NCBI RefSeq assembly: GCF_016718685.1
Contig: NZ_JADKCX010000029.1
Location: 1 to 64,000, forward strand
Origin: Haliscomenobacter sp.
GTDB lineage: Bacteria > Bacteroidota > Bacteroidia > Chitinophagales > Saprospiraceae
DNA: 64,000 nucleotides
Direction: 5' to 3'
Of the stretch, positions 52,760 to 60,483 are shown one piece after another. The notes under the pieces are model-generated. The model saw only the letters and a program-made list of their open reading frames with translations, ran no database searches and had not been told where the DNA came from. The translations under genes were made by a program, and so were the position numbers. Every line of letters begins with the position of its first letter. Position 1 is the stretch's first letter.

Positions 52760-53615
52760 CAACGCAGTTCTAAAATTACTCCACCCCCGATTCCTCCTTC
52801 AATCTTTTTGCACAAAACGCACCATATTTTGCTGCACCCTGGCATTATCATCCTGAGTATGAAATTGTTCTGGTATTAGAAAGCACCGGAAAACGATTTG
52901 TGGGGAGCAATATTTCTATTTTCAAGCCGGGTGACTTGTGTATGATCGGGGCTTACCTGCCGCATTATTACCGCAATGAAGAAAAGTATTACGCCAAAGA
53001 CGATTCTTTGCGGGCAAGATCTATGGTCATCCATTTTCTGGAAGATTTTATGGGGAGCAAATTTTTTGGAACTGCCTGAATGCTCAAGCCTTAAAATCTA
53101 CTGGAAAAATCAAAAAGAGGCCTGAATTTTGGGCGTAAAACACTCAACAAAGTGGCACCCAAAATTGAAGGGCTCCAGCAATTGACGGAATAAATCGCTT
53201 AATGGAGCTGATTCAAATCCTGACCATTTTAAGTGAAAGTGAAGATGTGCAGGAACTTTCCAACAGCACCATGTCCTTACAAAATGAAGTAGATTCGGCC
53301 CGGATCAATGGCGTTTTGTCCTACATCATTCAGAATTATCAGGAAGAAATGCACCTCGGCGATATGGCGCGTTTGGCCAACATGAGTGAGTCGGCTTTTA
53401 GCCGCTACTTTAAAAAGAGAACCCGCCGTACTTTTTCTCAGTTTATCACCGAAATCCGCATTGAGCACGCCTGTAAACTACTGGTGCAGGACAAGATGAG
53501 CATCTCGGCCATTTCGGTTGAGAGTGGATTCAATAATTTGTCCAATTTTAATCGCCAGTTCAAAATGGTGAAGCAGACAACGCCTTTGGCTTATCGGAGT
53601 AGTTTTACGCAATGA
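52760..53615 (+). pseudogene. AraC-family regulator with several frameshifts
   Basis: An AraC protein is recognisable in pieces: cupin part (PWHYHPEYEIVLVLESTGKR; FKPGDLCMIGAYLPHYYRNE), middle part (KFLELPECSSLKIYWKN; NKVAPKIEGLQQLTE) and an intact helix-turn-helix end from 53202 (MHLGDMARLANMSESAFSRY; ISAISVESGFNNLSNFNRQF). At least four single-base shifts are needed: a C-run near 52790, a T-run near 53055, an A-run near 53115 and one near 53188. No convincing start codon is found. It is divergent from the second susC, as the intact homologue at the window start is from the first. A real pseudogene or bad sequence cannot be told apart. Confidence 0.75.
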
Positions 53616-53631
53616 CGATTTCATACATGTT

Positions 53632-53871
53632 TTTTTTACCGCAGAGTAACGGAGGACACGCGGAGTTTCACGGAGTTTTTTTTAGTTTTAAGGAGTTTGC
53701 CACCTGCGGTGGCAGGAGTTAGGGCTCCAGGAAAATCTTGCTAAAATCAAGTCAATAATAGTGTGACTGCTAAAGGGAGGTCAAACTTCAGCTAGCCTCC
53801 GAGACCTCTCTGCACCGCAGGTGCTCCTAAAACTCCGCGGAACTCCCTGCCCCGTACTCTGCGGTAAAAAA
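53632..53871. repeat. Long inverted-repeat element, CGCGGAGT type
   Basis: Outer arms TTTTTTACCGCAGAGTA (53632-53648) and TACTCTGCGGTAAAAAA (53855-53871) are perfectly complementary over 17 nt. Inside are CGGAG-rich and CTCCG-rich units and ACCTGCGGTGG/CACCGCAGGT. It fills the convergent gap between the AraC relic and mqnD, with T-runs at both ends. Confidence 0.8.
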
Positions 53872-53909
53872 TGCGTAATGTGAGTGAAAAAAACCGCCAG
53901 AGGCAGGTG

Positions 53910-54743
53910 CTAATCATGTACAAAAAGAGCTTGCTTCTGTGGTGGAATAATGCCTTCTTGTTGGGCAATTTTGAATAAATATTGTACGGCATCCCGCCCC
54001 TGAGTACCCAAATTTGCGGAGAAGCGATTGACGTATAAATCGATGTGCTGTCGACGAACCGCTGGATCCATTTCCTGAGCATGTTCAGCTACAAAGGCTT
54101 CGGATGCCGCCGGATTGGCCCAGGCGTATTCCACACTGCGGCGAATGATGCGGTTTACCTTTGTGATGATTTCTGCCGGCAAACTGCGTTTGATGGCAAT
54201 GCCCCCCAGCGGGATGGGCATTCCGGTGGTTTGTTCCCAAAATTCGCCTAGGTCAATGAGCTTTACGAGGCCCTTTTCGGCGTAGGTAAAGCGATTTTCG
54301 TGAATGATTAACCCCGCATCCACCGTGCCATTGAGCACAGCTTCTTCAATTTCTGAAAAAAGCAACTCAATTTTATGGGTGGCTTTAGGATATGCCAAAC
54401 TGAGTAAAAAATTGGCAGTGGTCAATTTACCGGGAATGGCAATTTTTAAATCGGGAATTCGTGCATTGATAATCGCCGTTTTGGCAATCAACAGCGGCCC
54501 ACAATTGTTGCCTAAGGCACTGCCCGCATCCAGCAAAACATAGGCATCGGTTAAGTGGGCATAGGCGTGGTAACTGAGCTTGGTGATGTCTAGATCGGTG
54601 GCAAAAGCGCGGCGGTTCAATGCTTCAACATCGCCCAGGAATAATTCGAATTCGAGTCCTTCAGTATCAATTCGGCCATGGATCATGGCATCAAAAATAA
54701 AAGTGTCGTTGGGACAAGGGGAAAAGCCAAGCGTTAATTTCAT
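53910..54743 (-). CDS. mqnD: 1,4-dihydroxy-6-naphthoate synthase (futalosine pathway)
   Basis: 277 residues, a normal MqnD length, with the family start LTLGFSPCPNDTFIFDAMIH and the motifs DITKLSYHAYAHLTDAYVLL and GLIIHENRFTYAEKGLVKLI. It makes 1,4-dihydroxy-6-naphthoate from a cyclised futalosine intermediate in menaquinone biosynthesis. Fold: periplasmic-binding-protein-like, but cytoplasmic, no signal peptide. Its start lies 11 bp from the divergent pseudouridine-synthase start. No other menaquinone gene is in this window. TATCTTCG upstream on its strand is a near match to the -7 box. Confidence 0.93.
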   Translation of the reverse strand: MKLTLGFSPCPNDTFIFDAMIHGRIDTEGLEFELFLGDVEALNRRAFATDLDITKLSYHAYAHLTDAYVLLDAGSALGNNCGPLLIAKTAIINARIPDLKIAIPGKLTTANFLLSLAYPKATHKIELLFSEIEEAVLNGTVDAGLIIHENRFTYAEKGLVKLIDLGEFWEQTTGMPIPLGGIAIKRSLPAEIITKVNRIIRRSVEYAWANPAASEAFVAEHAQEMDPAVRRQHIDLYVNRFSANLGTQGRDAVQYLFKIAQQEGIIPPQKQALFVHD

Positions 54744-54754
54744 AACTTTGCGGA
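54743..54754 (+). promoter_or_regulatory. -7 box TAACTTTG overlapping the mqnD start, 4 nt before the rluA-like gene
   Basis: TAACTTTG at 54743-54750 matches TAnnTTTG. It overlaps the divergent mqnD start codon and leaves 4 nt before ATG 54755, which implies leaderless transcription. Confidence 0.5.
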
Positions 54755-55456
54755 ATGAACTTACAAGTAATCTACGAAGATAATCATCTCATCGCGGTAA
54801 ACAAGCCTGCGGGCATTCTGGTTCAAGGAGATGAAACGGAGGATACACCTTTGGTGGACTATGTAAAAGACTACATCAAATTCAGGTACAAAAAACCGGG
54901 AGATGTTTTTTTGGGGGTAGTGCACCGATTGGATCGGCCCGTCAGTGGTGCCGTCATTTTTGCCCGTACGAGCAAAGCTTTGACGCGGATGAATGAACTG
55001 TTCAAAGAAAGGAAGGTAGAAAAAAACTACTGGGCCGTTACGGAGCGCCGCCCTTCCCCAGAAGCAGGGCACTTGACGCACTACATCCTGAAAGACCACG
55101 AGAAAAACATCTCCAAGGCCCTGGATCAAATGAGCAACCGCTCTAAAGATGCCAAAAAGTCGGATCTGGATTATGAATTGATCGGTGCGCTGGAGGGTAA
55201 ACACCTGCTTTTGGTCAAACCCATTACAGGAAGACCCCACCAAATCCGGGTGCAATTGTCAAAAATTGGCTGCCCCATCGTGGGCGACCTGAAATACGGA
55301 CATACTCAACCCAACAATGACGGCAGCATTTATTTGCATTGCCGCTCCATGATTTTTCAGCACCCGGTAACCAAAGAACTGGTGAAGGTCGTTGCCGATG
55401 CGCCGCATGAGCGCTTGTGGAACCAGATGAGTGCGTTGGCGGAACAGAAGATATAG
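54755..55456 (+). CDS. RluA-family RNA pseudouridine synthase
   Basis: 233 residues. The catalytic motif is HRLDRPVSG with Asp60 as nucleophile (VFLGVVHRLDRPVSGAVIF). A second family motif is HQIRVQLSKIGCPIVGDLKY. It lacks an N-terminal S4 domain, as in RluA/TruC-like short members. It converts uridines to pseudouridine in rRNA or tRNA; the exact target cannot be read here. Divergent from mqnD, convergent with the zinc GTPase gene. Confidence 0.92.
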   Translation: MNLQVIYEDNHLIAVNKPAGILVQGDETEDTPLVDYVKDYIKFRYKKPGDVFLGVVHRLDRPVSGAVIFARTSKALTRMNELFKERKVEKNYWAVTERRPSPEAGHLTHYILKDHEKNISKALDQMSNRSKDAKKSDLDYELIGALEGKHLLLVKPITGRPHQIRVQLSKIGCPIVGDLKYGHTQPNNDGSIYLHCRSMIFQHPVTKELVKVVADAPHERLWNQMSALAEQKI

Positions 55457-55596
55457 TTGAAAAGTTGAAGTGTTGAAAGTGTTGAGGCTACGCGAGTGAC
55501 AATGGACTACCTTCGACTTTCACTCGACTGACTCCAGCTTTCTTTACAACCCTAAACGCTCTTTCAACTTCTCAACCTCCTCAACTTCTCAACCTT
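55456..55596. repeat. Octad inverted-repeat element, GTTGAAAG type
   Basis: Left arm 55456-55487 (GTTGAAAA, GTTGAAGT, GTTGAAAG, GTTGAGG units) and right arm 55546-55596 (CTTTCAAC, CTTCTCAAC, CCTCCTCAAC units). It begins at the stop codon of the pseudouridine-synthase gene and ends at the stop of the convergent GTPase gene. Confidence 0.75.
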
Positions 55597-56553
55597 TACT
55601 CAGGCAGCTCCGCAACGCCTTTCTCCAAAGCTTCCCGTTTTAGATTTTTTCCAATAATCACAATTCTGGAAAGGCGAGGCTCATGTTCTGGCCACTCGCC
55701 GGCGCGGGTAAATGCGGACTGGGTGCGTACCGATTGAAAAACCATTTTTGCCTGTTCATTTCCTACATCCAGTATTCCCTTGATGCGGTAGATGTTTTTT
55801 CCCTGAATCATCAACAGCACCTTGCTCCAATGGATGAAGGCCAGCAACTCGAAGGGCTGGTTAAAGGTGAAACCATGCGCGGCCACATCGGAATGGTGGT
55901 GATGATCGTGTTGATGGGCCTCCAACCACCTTCTTTATTTTTGCTCCAAGTTCTCCGGTTTCATAGGCTTGCAAATGCAATAAATTGGCTTCGGTTCGGC
56001 CATAATTGGCGGTCGTGATGCTCGCCAAGGGGTTCATTTCGCGCAAATTCGCTTGCAGGGCAGCGAGGTAGTGTTCTTGCACGTCATTGGCCTTGTTGAT
56101 GATGATGCAATCGGCAAACGTGATTTGTTTCACAGCTTCTTCGCGCTCCGCCAGCGTCTCCTGAATACTTACTGCATCGACCAAACAAATGGTTCCATCC
56201 AATTGAAATTCCGCTTGAATGCCCGGATCACTGACAAATGAAAGGGCAACGGCGTCGGGCTCGGCCATTCCGGTCGTTTCAATGATGAGGTGATCAAAGG
56301 TCTTTCCAGAATCCAGCAATTGACTCAGAGTCTCGATGAGTTCCCCGTTGAGCGAACAACAGATGCAGCCATTGGCCAATTCAAAAATGTTTTCTTGGGC
56401 GCCAATGACGAGATCGCCATCAATGGGTACTTCCCCAAATTCATTTTCGATGATGGCAAATTTTTTCTCCGGATGATTGGCGATGATTTGATTGAGCAAG
56501 CTGGTTTTGCCTGCTCCGAGGAAACCGGTGATGATGGTGACTGGAATGGGCAT
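55596..56553 (-). CDS. CobW/COG0523-family GTPase, putative zinc metallochaperone (one frameshift)
   Basis: About 319 residues from ATG 56553. Walker A GFLGAGKTS (10-18), the metal-binding CxCC motif Cys63-x-Cys65-Cys66 (NGCICCSLNGEL), IETTGMAEP and the guanine motif NKAND. A His-rich loop (EAHQHDHHHHSDVAAH) precedes the C-terminal domain (FTFNQPFELLAFIHWSKVLL). The frame breaks near 55930, between KVVGG and the His-rich loop. Members deliver zinc or another metal to client proteins, often under zinc limitation. Neighbours give no hint at the client. Confidence 0.87.
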
Positions 56554-56559
56554 GAGATT

Positions 56560-56713
56560 GGGTTGAAAAGTTGAAAAGTTTAGGGTTGAAAAGTATTGGT
56601 TGTGCAAGGTCAGTGCCCTAAATTAAGAATATGACTTTTGTGTAAGAACAATAATCATGCACTAACCACAACTTTTCAACTTTTCAACTCTTCAACCCTA
56701 AACTCTTCAACTT
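56560..56713. repeat. Octad inverted-repeat element, GTTGAAAA type with TTTAGGGTT
   Basis: Left arm 56560-56606 and right arm 56658-56713. The segment AAGTTGAARAGTTTAGGGTT is shared by both arms, 24 of 26 positions pairing. The right end CTTTTCAA repeats with a strict 8-nt period. It lies between lpdA and the GTPase gene and ends at the lpdA stop codon. Confidence 0.85.
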
Positions 56714-58109
56714 AAATATGAATCACCTCTCCGTAAGCCGCTGCCGCCGCTTCCATCACTGCTTCACTCATGGTCGGGTGGGGGTGAACGGACTTGATGA
56801 TTTCGTGGCCAGTGGTTTCCAGTTTGCGGGCGGTCACCACTTCTGCGATCAACTCGGTTACATTTTGGCCGATCATGTGAGCGCCCAAAAATTCACCGTA
56901 TTTGGCATCAAAAATGACTTTGACAAAGCCGGTTTTGTCACCCGCTGCGCTGGCTTTACCTGACGCGCTAAAAGGAAATTTGCCAACTTTTACCTCGTAG
57001 CCTTTTTCTTTGGCTTGTTGTTCGGTAAGGCCAACTGAGGCTACTTCGGGCACACAATAGGTGCAAGATGGGATGTTGTTGTAATCCAGTGGTTGTGGAT
57101 GATGTCCCGTGATGTTTTCCACACAAATGATTCCTTCTGCACTGGCAACGTGAGCCAAGGCTGCACCAGGAACGGCGTCGCCAATAGCATAAATACCTGG
57201 TACATTGGTCCGGTAGAATTCATCTACCTGAATCAATCCGCGATCGGTTTTGATACCCAGGGCTTCCAGGCCAATGTTTTCAATATTGGCGGCCACTCCA
57301 GCTGCGGAGAGCACAACATCACATTTGATCTCCTCAATATTTCCCGTCTTGCGGTCTTTTACTTTAACCACACATCCTTTGCCGGAAATATCTACCGTTT
57401 CTACTGCTGAATTGGCCATCACGCGGATGCCTTTTTTGCTGTATACTTTGGCCAGTTCTTTGGAGATATCGGCATCTTCACGGGGCAATAAACCCTGCTC
57501 CAAAAACTCCACTACGGTTACTTCGGTTCCAATGGCGTCGTAGACATACGCAAATTCAACCCCAATGGCACCAGCACCAATGACCACCATACTTTTGGGT
57601 TGTTTCTCCAAAACCATGGCTTTGCGGTAATCGATCACTTTTTCGCCATCGATGGGCACATTGGGCAATCCTTTGGCTCGTCCACCCGTAGCAATGATGA
57701 CGCTTGTGGCAGTATACAGGGTTTTGGCACCTTGGGCATCGGTTACTTCCACTTCTTTGTTGGCCGTCAGCGCACCGTGACCATTGATGACGGTGATTTT
57801 ATTCTTTTTCATCAGGAAGTTTACCCCCTTACTCATGCCGTCGGCAACTCCGCGACTGCGTTTGACGATTGCTTCCCAATCCGCCTTAGAAGTACCTACT
57901 TTAATGCCGTAATCTTCGGCATGTTGGATGTATTCAAAAACCTGGGCGCTTTTGATGAGTGCTTTGGTTGGAATACAGCCCCAGTTGAGGCAAATTCCAC
58001 CCAATGATTCCCGTTCGACCACGGCTACTTTCAAACCCAATTGAGATGCACGAATGGCTGCAACATAACCACCCGGACCGCTGCCGATAACGATAAGATC
58101 AAAATTCAT
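56712..58109 (-). CDS. lpdA: Dihydrolipoyl dehydrogenase (E3)
   Basis: 465 residues from ATG 58109, chosen because the FAD-binding motif starts directly after it (FDLIVIGSGPGGYVAA). The redox disulfide is Cys40-Cys45 (GGICLNWGCIPTKAL). NAD-binding GAGAIGVEFAY follows, and the catalytic HPHPTMSEAV is at the C terminus. It reoxidises lipoyl groups in 2-oxoacid dehydrogenase and glycine cleavage complexes. No E1/E2 genes are adjacent, so it may serve several complexes. A near-match promoter (TATCTTCG at 58177-58184 on the minus strand) lies 68 nt upstream. Confidence 0.96.
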   Translation of the reverse strand: MNFDLIVIGSGPGGYVAAIRASQLGLKVAVVERESLGGICLNWGCIPTKALIKSAQVFEYIQHAEDYGIKVGTSKADWEAIVKRSRGVADGMSKGVNFLMKKNKITVINGHGALTANKEVEVTDAQGAKTLYTATSVIIATGGRAKGLPNVPIDGEKVIDYRKAMVLEKQPKSMVVIGAGAIGVEFAYVYDAIGTEVTVVEFLEQGLLPREDADISKELAKVYSKKGIRVMANSAVETVDISGKGCVVKVKDRKTGNIEEIKCDVVLSAAGVAANIENIGLEALGIKTDRGLIQVDEFYRTNVPGIYAIGDAVPGAALAHVASAEGIICVENITGHHPQPLDYNNIPSCTYCVPEVASVGLTEQQAKEKGYEVKVGKFPFSASGKASAAGDKTGFVKVIFDAKYGEFLGAHMIGQNVTELIAEVVTARKLETTGHEIIKSVHPHPTMSEAVMEAAAAAYGEVIHI

Positions 58110-58202
58110 GATGACAGGTTGATTGATTTTAAAGAGCATTTATTGAGCAATAGGATGAATTAATCCTTTCGCCCCGCGAAGATAGCTACTTAGCAGTATA
58201 TA

Positions 58203-58240
58203 CAAAACAAAAACTCCGCTGACCTGGTTGGGTAGCGGAG
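58203..58240 (-). terminator. Intrinsic terminator of the small transcription unit
   Basis: On the minus strand CTCCGCT (58240-58234) pairs with AGCGGAG (58220-58214), followed by TTTTTGTTTTG to 58203. It lies upstream of lpdA, so it ends a transcript coming from about 58.49 kb. Confidence 0.8.
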
Positions 58241-58275
58241 CGAATTTACTAACTTACTGATACTTAATATGGTGG

Positions 58276-58310
58276 CACAACCGCGTCAGTCCAAAAAGGA
58301 GACGGTTGTG
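58276..58310 (-). ncRNA. Structured 3' region of the small transcript
   Basis: CACAACCG (58276-58283) pairs with CGGTTGTG (58303-58310), with GTC/GAC inside. It falls between the small ORF and the terminator, so the transcript may act as an RNA as well as, or instead of, an mRNA. Confidence 0.4.
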
Positions 58311-58335
58311 GATGCCTCGTGTAGTAAAGTGATGA

Positions 58336-58449
58336 TTACAGTGGATGATCAGGAATAAATCCCTTGGTAAGCCATTTGGTCAAAAGCAATTTGTGCTGCT
58401 GACGCAGATAAGACATTGCAAGGATGTTAGGTGCTGCTGAATAATACAT
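58336..58449 (-). CDS. Candidate small protein, 37 residues
   Basis: ATG 58449 to TAA 58336 on the minus strand. It begins MYYSAAPNILAMSYLRQQ and ends LTKWLTKGFIPDHPL; an internal ATG (residue 12) could be the start instead. AGGA lies just before the first ATG. A strong promoter starts 44 nt upstream and a terminator follows about 100 nt downstream, so the DNA is very probably transcribed. No family is recognised and it has no membrane helix or Cys. Whether it is translated is unproven; the unit might be a regulatory RNA. Confidence 0.45.
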   Translation of the reverse strand: MYYSAAPNILAMSYLRQQHKLLLTKWLTKGFIPDHPL

Positions 58450-58492
58450 TTCCTGTTCGCTGATTCAAAGTGTATTGATAAGCCTTGTTTGT

Positions 58493-58524
58493 CAAAAGTA
58501 GAAAAAGCTGAGGTCGGAGTCAAA
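58493..58524 (-). promoter_or_regulatory. Strong Bacteroidota promoter (TTTG-20-TACTTTTG)
   Basis: On the minus strand TTTG (58524-58521), exactly 20 nt, then TACTTTTG (58500-58493). Both elements match the consensus TTTG and TAnnTTTG. Expected start of transcription near 58487. Confidence 0.7.
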
Positions 58525-58705
58525 TTTTTCAAGTGCAAATTTGTCAGTTCAGCATTTGCTAAATCTTGTCATTTTTTTGGTTAAAAAATTAATTTACAAT
58601 TAATTACGAATAACATTCAGTTTAAACTAAATACTCGTCTGGGTAGATTTTAAGTGTAAGTTGTTGATTGTAAATGAATTATTTTTTTCGACGAACGGAA
58701 AATGC
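58525..58705. other. AT-rich stretch without genes
   Basis: No coding frame, repeat or clear hairpin was seen. It is rich in A/T (GGTTAAAAAATTAATTTACA) and lies upstream of the promoter of the small unit and downstream of the lipoprotein gene. Confidence 0.5.
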
Positions 58706-59209
58706 TCAGATGGAGAAGTTGGAAAGGGTAATGATCAGAAAAACCCTGTCGTTGCTGGTGATGCGGTCGATTTTGGTATAAAATCCGCCTTCGAGGGCTT
58801 TGGTTTCCGCGAGACGAATGTCATCTTTTTGCGCTCGGATCATCATGACCCAATTGCCAAGGGGCATGAGTTGAGGATCCAAAACTGCCAAAGCTGCCAA
58901 ATTGAGAATGGCCTGATCAGTCCAATAGGTTGCATCGTCAGTGGTCGGGTTTTCTTTGAGTTCAAAACGAAACTCTTGGCGAATTTTTTCACATCCACTT
59001 TGTAGAATGGTCAGGGATTTACCATTGGCGAAACGTACAAATTCTTCACTGTCAATTCCTTTTACTTCAAACTTGTGCTCGGTTATCCCCTGCATATCCG
59101 GGCGAAGCATGGCTTGCGGCAGGGTTTTGCAGTCGGTTTCTTTGCGTTGGCCGTTTTGGCAGGCGCTGAATGCAATCAGTAGGGAGAGGAGGAGGGAGGT
59201 ACGATACAT
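58706..59209 (-). CDS. Small lipoprotein, function unknown
   Basis: 167 residues from ATG 59209, which begins a lipoprotein signal (MYRTSLLLSLLIAFSAC, Cys17). Upstream in-frame codons come from a repeat element and are not used. The mature part is mixed (GITEHKFEVKGIDSEEFVRF; IRQEFRFELKENPTTDDATY) and ends TSNDRVFLIITLSNFSI, with no known motif. It is downstream of fbaA on the same strand. Confidence 0.7.
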   Translation of the reverse strand: MYRTSLLLSLLIAFSACQNGQRKETDCKTLPQAMLRPDMQGITEHKFEVKGIDSEEFVRFANGKSLTILQSGCEKIRQEFRFELKENPTTDDATYWTDQAILNLAALAVLDPQLMPLGNWVMMIRAQKDDIRLAETKALEGGFYTKIDRITSNDRVFLIITLSNFSI

Positions 59210-59225
59210 TGAAATGAAAGTGAAA

Positions 59226-59299
59226 AGTGAAAAGCGAATGAGCTGAAAAATGAAAAGAATACTGATAACTCGAATTGCCTTCACTATTCGCTTTTCACT
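59226..59299. repeat. Inverted-repeat element, GTGAAAAG type
   Basis: AGTGAAAAGCGAAT (59226-59239) pairs perfectly with ATTCGCTTTTCACT (59286-59299). It lies between fbaA and the lipoprotein gene. Confidence 0.75.
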
Positions 59300-59302
59300 A
59301 AA

Positions 59303-60388
59303 TTACGCGTTCCGGTTGATGCAATTCAAATCTTCGAAAGCAACTTTTAAACGGGCGATGAGGCTTTTTTCGCCTTCACGCAACCATACACGTGGATCGT
59401 AGAATTTTTTGTTGGGTTTGTCGGCGCCTTCTGGGTTGCCGATTTGGCCTTGCAGATAACCTTCGTTTTTCACGTAGTAATCCTTAACACCAGCCCAGTA
59501 AGCCCACTGAATATCCGTATCGATGTTCATTTTGATGGCACCATATTCGATGGCCTCTCGAATTTCGGCACGGGAAGAACCGGAGCCACCGTGGAATACA
59601 AAATTGACGGGCGTTGCTCCACTCAAATTGTGCTTAGCCTTGATGTAGTCCTGTGAATTTTTCAGGATTTTTGGTGTCAACTGTACGTTTCCGGGCTTAT
59701 ACACCCCGTGTACGTTGCCAAAAGCTGCCGCGATGGTGAAATTTGGACTAACCGCCTTCAACTGTTCATAAGCATAGTCTACTTCTTCAGGTTGGGTATA
59801 AAGTTTGGAGTTGTCGATGTCAGAATTGTCAACACCATCTTCCTCACCACCGGTAACGCCCAATTCAATCTCCAGCGTCATACCCATTTTGGCCATACGT
59901 TTGAAGTACTCCACGCAAATTTCGATGTTCTCATGGAGGGGTTCTTCCGACAAGTCGAGCATGTGTGAGCTATACAGAGGATGGCCATGTTGAGCGAAAT
60001 GCTTTTCACTGGCATCCAGTAAACCATCAACCCAGGGCAGGATATTTTTTGCACAGTGATCAGTGTGCAAAATTACGGGTATCCCATAAGCTTCGGCTAC
60101 CTGGTGTACGTGCATAGCACCAGAAATGCCTCCAATGATTGAGGCCTTCTGACCGGCATTGGATAATCCTTTTCCAGCAAAAAAGGAAGCACCACCATTG
60201 GAATATTGGATGATGACCGGAGAGTTTACGTCACGAGCTGTTTCCAAAACTGCATTGACCGAGTTGGTACCAATGACATTCACAGCAGGCAATGCAAAGT
60301 TGTTTTCGTTTGCATAATTGAGCAACTCAGTTACTTCTTCTCCAAAAAGTACCCCAGCGCGAAAACGGGTTGCAGTAGCAGTTGACAT
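59303..60388 (-). CDS. fbaA: Class II fructose-bisphosphate aldolase
   Basis: 361 residues, the length of the class IIA (E. coli FbaA) group. Zinc and catalytic residues: Asp110 and His111 in ILHTDHCAKN; further metal ligands in TLEIELGVTGGEEDG and VNFVFHGGSGSS. Substrate-phosphate residues lie in AIKMNIDTDIQWAYWAGV. It cleaves fructose-1,6-bisphosphate in glycolysis and joins trioses in gluconeogenesis. Between it and trxB is an octad element. The frame is intact. Confidence 0.96.
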   Translation of the reverse strand: MSTATATRFRAGVLFGEEVTELLNYANENNFALPAVNVIGTNSVNAVLETARDVNSPVIIQYSNGGASFFAGKGLSNAGQKASIIGGISGAMHVHQVAEAYGIPVILHTDHCAKNILPWVDGLLDASEKHFAQHGHPLYSSHMLDLSEEPLHENIEICVEYFKRMAKMGMTLEIELGVTGGEEDGVDNSDIDNSKLYTQPEEVDYAYEQLKAVSPNFTIAAAFGNVHGVYKPGNVQLTPKILKNSQDYIKAKHNLSGATPVNFVFHGGSGSSRAEIREAIEYGAIKMNIDTDIQWAYWAGVKDYYVKNEGYLQGQIGNPEGADKPNKKFYDPRVWLREGEKSLIARLKVAFEDLNCINRNA

Positions 60389-60414
60389 GATTAAAGCGTT
60401 TAAGTGTTTTTATT

Positions 60415-60483
60415 GGTTCGGGGGTTCGGGAGTTCGGGGGTTCGAGTTGCTGTTTGACCCTCGAACTCCCGAACCTTCGAACC
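60415..60483. repeat. Octad inverted-repeat element, GGTTCGGG type
   Basis: Left arm 60415-60446 holds four GGTTCGGG-type units with strict 8-nt period; right arm 60460-60483 holds the complement (CTCGAACTCCCGAACC...). It ends right at the trxB stop codon. Confidence 0.85.

Noticed and set aside
58661..59005. 114-codon plus-strand frame opposite the small lipoprotein
   Set aside because: The minus-strand frame has a clear lipoprotein signal; the plus-strand frame has none.
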